This document shows, one piece after another, positions 55,501 to 61,500 of a stretch of DNA of 64,000 bases (position 1 is the first letter of the stretch; each line of letters begins with the position of its first letter). A program made the translations under genes and the position numbers. Under the pieces are notes generated by a model. It saw only the letters and a list, made by a program, of their open reading frames with translations, did no database searches and had not been told where the DNA came from. The DNA is taken from NCBI GenBank assembly GCA_028023455.1, contig JAQFVV010006197.1, positions 13,139,254-13,203,253 on the forward strand. The letters run 5' to 3'. This DNA is from Epiperipatus broadwayi (taxonomy: Eukaryota > Onychophora > Udeonychophora > Euonychophora > Peripatidae).

Positions 55501-58500
55501 CTTGAAAACATTAAGATTCTTCATCAAGAGAAAAACCACAATAAAAAAAAAATTAAGGAGGCAATTTTCATAAATAGAAATAAAATGAATATAATTAATA
55601 GAGATGCCGCTAAAGTTTTAAAATTCGGAAATCCTGGGATTTGAGTAGATGTTTGCTTCCGGTATGTTTTTTTTAATTTAACAGCAGTTGAAGAGGGTTA
55701 AGTAAATAATCAAAAGTACTTCTGCGAATTGAAAGACTGTGTATAATAGTTAATTGTTATATTTATTATGTATATGTGTATATATACATATGTATGTGAC
55801 AGAATTTTGTTCCCATGATAACTTGAAAAGAAAACAAAATTTTGCAATGAAATATTGTGATGACAATCCTTGTGAGGTAACATATCTGAATTGTTGGGCA
55901 ACAATATTCTTTCATGAAAACTGTTACTTTAGCACAACTTAATTCTCTTTTAGCAATAATTGAAAAACTAATATATGTGAAAAAAATTATTTGACAATAA
56001 ATATTCAGATTCAAAATTTAAAACATTTTTATCTGAAATAATTTTCTATAAAATTCATTGTTTTCGAAATATATCAATAACTAGATAGACATTTGTTTTA
56101 TGAAAAACTTTATTTGACAAAAGTTACATATTATTATAAAACTAATATGTTTAATTTGAATAATTTTTCAAGTAAAGTGCATTGTTTTCTAAATATAATA
56201 AAGATTGATGTAACAAATATTTTTGCAACATCTTTTAATGTTCATTTTATGAAAATGTTACTAAACAAAATAAGTTCAGAATGAAATTTTAAGACTTTTT
56301 TATTTGAAGCTTTTTGTGGGGTAAAATTTTTAAAAAATCTTAAATTTGTACATAGGCAGTACAAACTGTCATGGGCTGTTTGTGGGCCATAGTTTGCTCA
56401 CCTACAATCTATAAGCTTGAGTAATCATTGAGTATAACCGCACAGATTGATTTCTGATTTTGTCTTCATCAATGAATATTTAGGATTTGTAGCTGAATGA
56501 ATACAATTATGCATTTGGCAGCCATCTTTAATTAATTGCTTTATATTATTCAAGTATAATATTTAAGGTTTTAAATTCAAGCCAACTGGCTTACAGAATA
56601 ATATAAATCTGACATTGAGTTAGTTAATATACATTTCAGTGATCTTAGTTTTATGCTAATTCTAAGTTACTTTTATTCTTAGGTTAGGAAGGTTAATATC
56701 AAGAAAATAACACATAATTTTCTCAGGTTGCACTTAATATATTTCCAAGAACATTTTATTTCACTCTATTCCAGAGCCACATACTACAAGTATAGTAACC
56801 AATGGACAGTAAATAGTAATATTTTATCTACATTCCTTCCCATAATGGTTTCTAGCATTTGCTTTTATTAGAAAAATTTTAGGATTAAAAACTGGAATAA
56901 ATAAACTTTTGTGTTTGTTAGGATTTTAGAGTTTTAGGCTATTAGTTTGGAAAATATAAAGAAGTTAAAGGGAATGCATTTAGTTCCTCCTTTGAATCCT
57001 TAGTCATCATTAAGTCTGGTAAAATGAATGTAATAACACTTCCATCTAGTGTCCATTAATTATTAGATGGCTCTAGAATAGGGTGAAAAGAATCATTCTT
57101 GAAAATGTATTAGTTTTTAATTTCATCATATAAAAAGTATAACAAATATTTAAAAGCAATAGATAACTCAGGCAAAAAAATTTACTTACTTAAAAACAAA
57201 AAAGAAATAATATATTTATAAAGATCTTAAGTAATAGTCAAAAGAGAAGAAAATATTTTAATCTTTTTTGTAATAATATGAAAGTAAAAAAAACAAACAA
57301 ACATTATTCCAATTAAAAAACAATAATCAATTTTTACAAACTAATTCATTGAACAAGATCTTTCTTACTTGATAAGAAATTTTGCAACTTGAATATCAGT
57401 AAACGATTCAGGTAGGTTCAATTTTATTCTAAAATGATGGCCCATATGAGACAGTGCTGCTCTATGATTGTCCAAATAAGATACTTTGCAATGGTGTAGC
57501 ATAGCTCGAATATTACTGAAAACATAAAAAAATTAAAATATTTAGTTAAAGTTATCTAAAATCTATGGAAAACAATAACATTTTTATTTCATTGTCTGCA
57601 AATTATTTCTTTCAACTTTTAAGATGACATATTAACTTCAAAAATATTTTTAAGACTTAACTATTTAATAATGTTCACAGAGATTTCTCTTAAATCAATA
57701 ACTTTTTAAAAAATCTGAAAACTTTATACTTTTGTTGAGTTGACATTTTAAAACATAATCGACTATAATTAAATAATAAATTATTTTTTAATTCTTATTA
57801 TGAGTTTGATGGTTTGATGTTTGTTTATTTTTATTTTGGATTGGTGATTACCTCCATTTTTTTATTGTCATATAATTCACATGTAGCTATCTCATATGTT
57901 CAAGTGTGAGCATATAGCATAGACTTTTATACTACCAGTACCAAATAACAGTATAAATAGAAAATTACATCTAAATTTGCTGATCATACCAGGCATGAAT
58001 TTAATTATGATTAATGTTTAAAGTGATTTACACCGGCACCAGACTTCTATTTTTAAATTATCAATTTCATATATCAAATTCCATGTTATGATTGTACAAA
58101 AGGAAAAAGAATTCCTGTACTAACTAACTATCTATGAATGAAATTTTTGTTAAAATTCATATACATGTGAATGTGATAAAGCTTATTTCAGTAGACTATT
58201 AATTCCTTGGACTAAATATATATCTGCATTAATACTCCATTAAAAAAAAATTAAAGTGAGATAAGTATTAATCATTTTTAAATGTACTTCAGAAAAACTG
58301 ACGTCTACTATGTTAAATCTATTTTTTATATATTTACATATAATGAATTTGAATAATATTTTATAATTCACGCAAAAATATTTAAGCTGTCTATTAAAGT
58401 TAGACAAATATGGAAAAAGTTATCTACCTTTCTTTAGTTTTTGACTAGTGTGTTTATTGTTGAAATATCATATTCTGCTGCATTGAGAAAACAATAATCA

Positions 58501-61500
58501 AAAATTGATTAGAGATAAAATTGCATTATTCTTTTTCCATATAGTTAAATCTTTTATATTCAGCCATCTATTTAAAATACAGGTGAATCAATATCATCAT
58601 TAAAAAAAAACATGCAAAACTCTCCATACAGTAGTGCCGCTCAGAGTAATCAATGGATGCCAGAAGGCTTGTGCATAAAATCCCTATCTAGTGCCTACTG
58701 ATTCAATATCCCCAGATTAGTTTCTGGCTTGTGGCCTTCGTCAGTGAGGAGCTTTGGATCCGATAGCACTGCACCTAGATCTTAGGATCTAATCCAACCC
58801 TCCAGCAACCACTAGATGGAGATTTTATGCATAAGCCTTCTGACATCCATTGATTACTTTGGTTGGCACTACTGTTTGGATAGTTTTGCTTATTTTAATA
58901 ACAGTAATGTGCTAACATAGGAAATAGTGATCATGTGATGTTCAGTGGTTTAAAAAAACCATCTGAATGGTAAGTGCCTATGGAGCTGATTTGACATAAA
59001 TAATGTTAAGTCTTAAACCAAGATTACTTCAGCTAATTACTTAAAACTTAATTTTTACCAATTATGAATTATTTTTAGATTACCCTAATTCAATCTATAT
59101 AAATTATTCCCTGTTAATATTTGATATTAAAGTCCTTATTTAACTAAAAGATCATAAATATGACAATGCTCAATAACATTTTTGTGCTGCATCCCTATAA
59201 CTCTCTTCTAAAATATTTCATTTACTAAAGATTATTAGTAGTGGTAAAAAAAATCAGATACTGTGGAACTTTGTGCTAAATTTCTGGTTTGACTCTTTAC
59301 TTAAGTTTAATCTTGATCACCCAAGTATTACATAAAATAACAAATGACTCCTTTAGTTTAATGCAATGACAGAGATAATCTCCTTCTCATCATTTTACTT
59401 GATAATCATTACATTATTAAATGCAGTTTGTTGAGTTAGTGTCTGTTCTATATAGCCGAGAGGCAAATTTTAAAGAGTTAGAAAATTCAAAATATTACTT
59501 TTAGTAGCGTAATAGAAGTAAAAGATAGTTTCTCGTTGCTATAATACAAACCAAGTTTTTAATAGAGAAAGTCATCCACTAGAAACTAACCTATGAATAT
59601 GTTTGATAAACTATTCATGCGTAAAAGGATGAGCACAAATAATCAATACCAAATCAATAATCATACATTTAAATATCCTTTAGTGATGTCACACACCCCT
59701 TTCTTCAAATATTTTTCATGCAAAGTTCTTTGATACAGTATCAATCAACTGTCTATTTTTAGCATTGATAGGCTTTGAGAACAGCAATAAAATGAACAAC
59801 TGCTATCAAAATCAAATTTTTAGTATATACAATAAACTGAGTAATGTTTCTAAAGTCATAAGAGAGTCAAATGTCTGCTTCCAATTTATCTTTACATTGG
59901 AAAAAAAATCTCTTTTTAAAGTTTTTATATGGAGTTTTTCTCCTTTATATTAAAAATTCATATTTGCTTTTTTGACCAATTTCCTAACCTTTGAGAAACA
60001 TTAATGTCCTAATTTTAAGTTAATATTTTATTGGATGAATAGTATTAATTAATAACTAATTGTTTTATTATGCACACTATAACTCTAAGCTATAAAAACA
60101 TTTATACTGGTTGAAAATCCCATCATTTTTTCCGTTTCTAATTTCTTTTCTTTTTTAAATAAAATCCAACAAATTTTCTAACAATTTGCTTTTGTTAATA
60201 TACAAAATTTACTTTCCTCATTTTAAAAAGAAATATTAGTTATTATATAACTCCCAAAGCTCTAAAATAAAAGAATGATACAATTATAATTTTAGGTAAG
60301 CAATAATAACAAAAAAGTAGGCACATATAACTATAATTATATTTCTCTTCGTAATAAGACTTACTGTTGTTGACCAAATTACATTTTAAAAATTACAACT
60401 GTATCAACTTTAGTATTCTATTAAGCATGCATTTTATGTTATACACACTCTTACATATATTAAGTTACTCTGTGTATTTATTTAATTAAAAAATAAATAA
60501 ATCTGTAATCCTTAACTGAAGCTTTAAAATTTATATCTAGACTAAGGATAATCTCTAATTTAATATATGATTAGTAATAATCATTAATGTATTTATTTGA
60601 TGTGGTTGCTATAAAAGTTATGGGTACAGAAAGTTATGACATTTCTAAATCAAAATGTAATAATATACATATTTAGTGATTTTGAAATAGAACATATTTA
60701 ACCAATATAATTTTTACAATTTTGTTTAATACTTACAGTACACATATAAATATCAAAATATCAACATGGATGAGAAAATCCAGGTGTTTCAAGCTTCTAG
60801 CTTAACTGAATAATGAAGACTGTTTGTGAAATAAAAAATGATGAGATAGGGCAGCCTGGAGCTTTTAAACTGATGAATAGTTGAGGTACAAAATTGAATT
60901 TTTGGTTAAATATATTTCTACAGTGAAACTCTTAAATATTACATATATATATTGTACCAATCGGAATGGAAGTGAAGATCGAATCTAACCGCAAACACAA
61001 TATCTGCTCTACAAGGGCGCCATCTAGGCATTTGAGCCTAGAAAAATTTATAGAGTAGGCAGATACGCGCTGTTAAGATTCCACTTTATTTAAATATTCC
61101 AATCGTTAGCCCAAGTCACTAGCTCAGCGGAAACGCATAGATAAAAATCTATAAACTTTATATCTTAAATATCAAAGAGTAAAAGCCACTGCCAGAAATT
61201 AACACATAAAATATTTATTTACGCACATATAAAATCATTCTAAACTCGAGGAATAGGTTTAACATTTTATATTCTTATTACTCTTTAATTTTACATTTAT
61301 ATAAATTTCAATGATTTTAATTTTTTTTTTTTATTTAGATTGTCAAGTATGAATAGACTTAATTTTGATATTTAAATACGTTCGCACAGATTGTTTAAAA
61401 ATGTTGGGTATAGATCGATTACATAGATTCCACGGTCAAAAACATTTCAAAATAAACATAAATGATCAAAATACAAAATTATTGATACTGACAATCGCAG

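Larger units (their letters stand above)
52449..57368 (-). other. POLR1B: POLR1B intron, 4920 bases, with a Penelope-like element
   Basis: The intron contains a SINE-like unit (52905-53060), a dispersed repeat (53280-53560), the inverted Penelope-like pair (53854-55701) and a possible hAT end (56270-56405). The stretches 52449-52904, 55702-56269 and 56406-57368 show nothing else. Confidence 0.6.
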
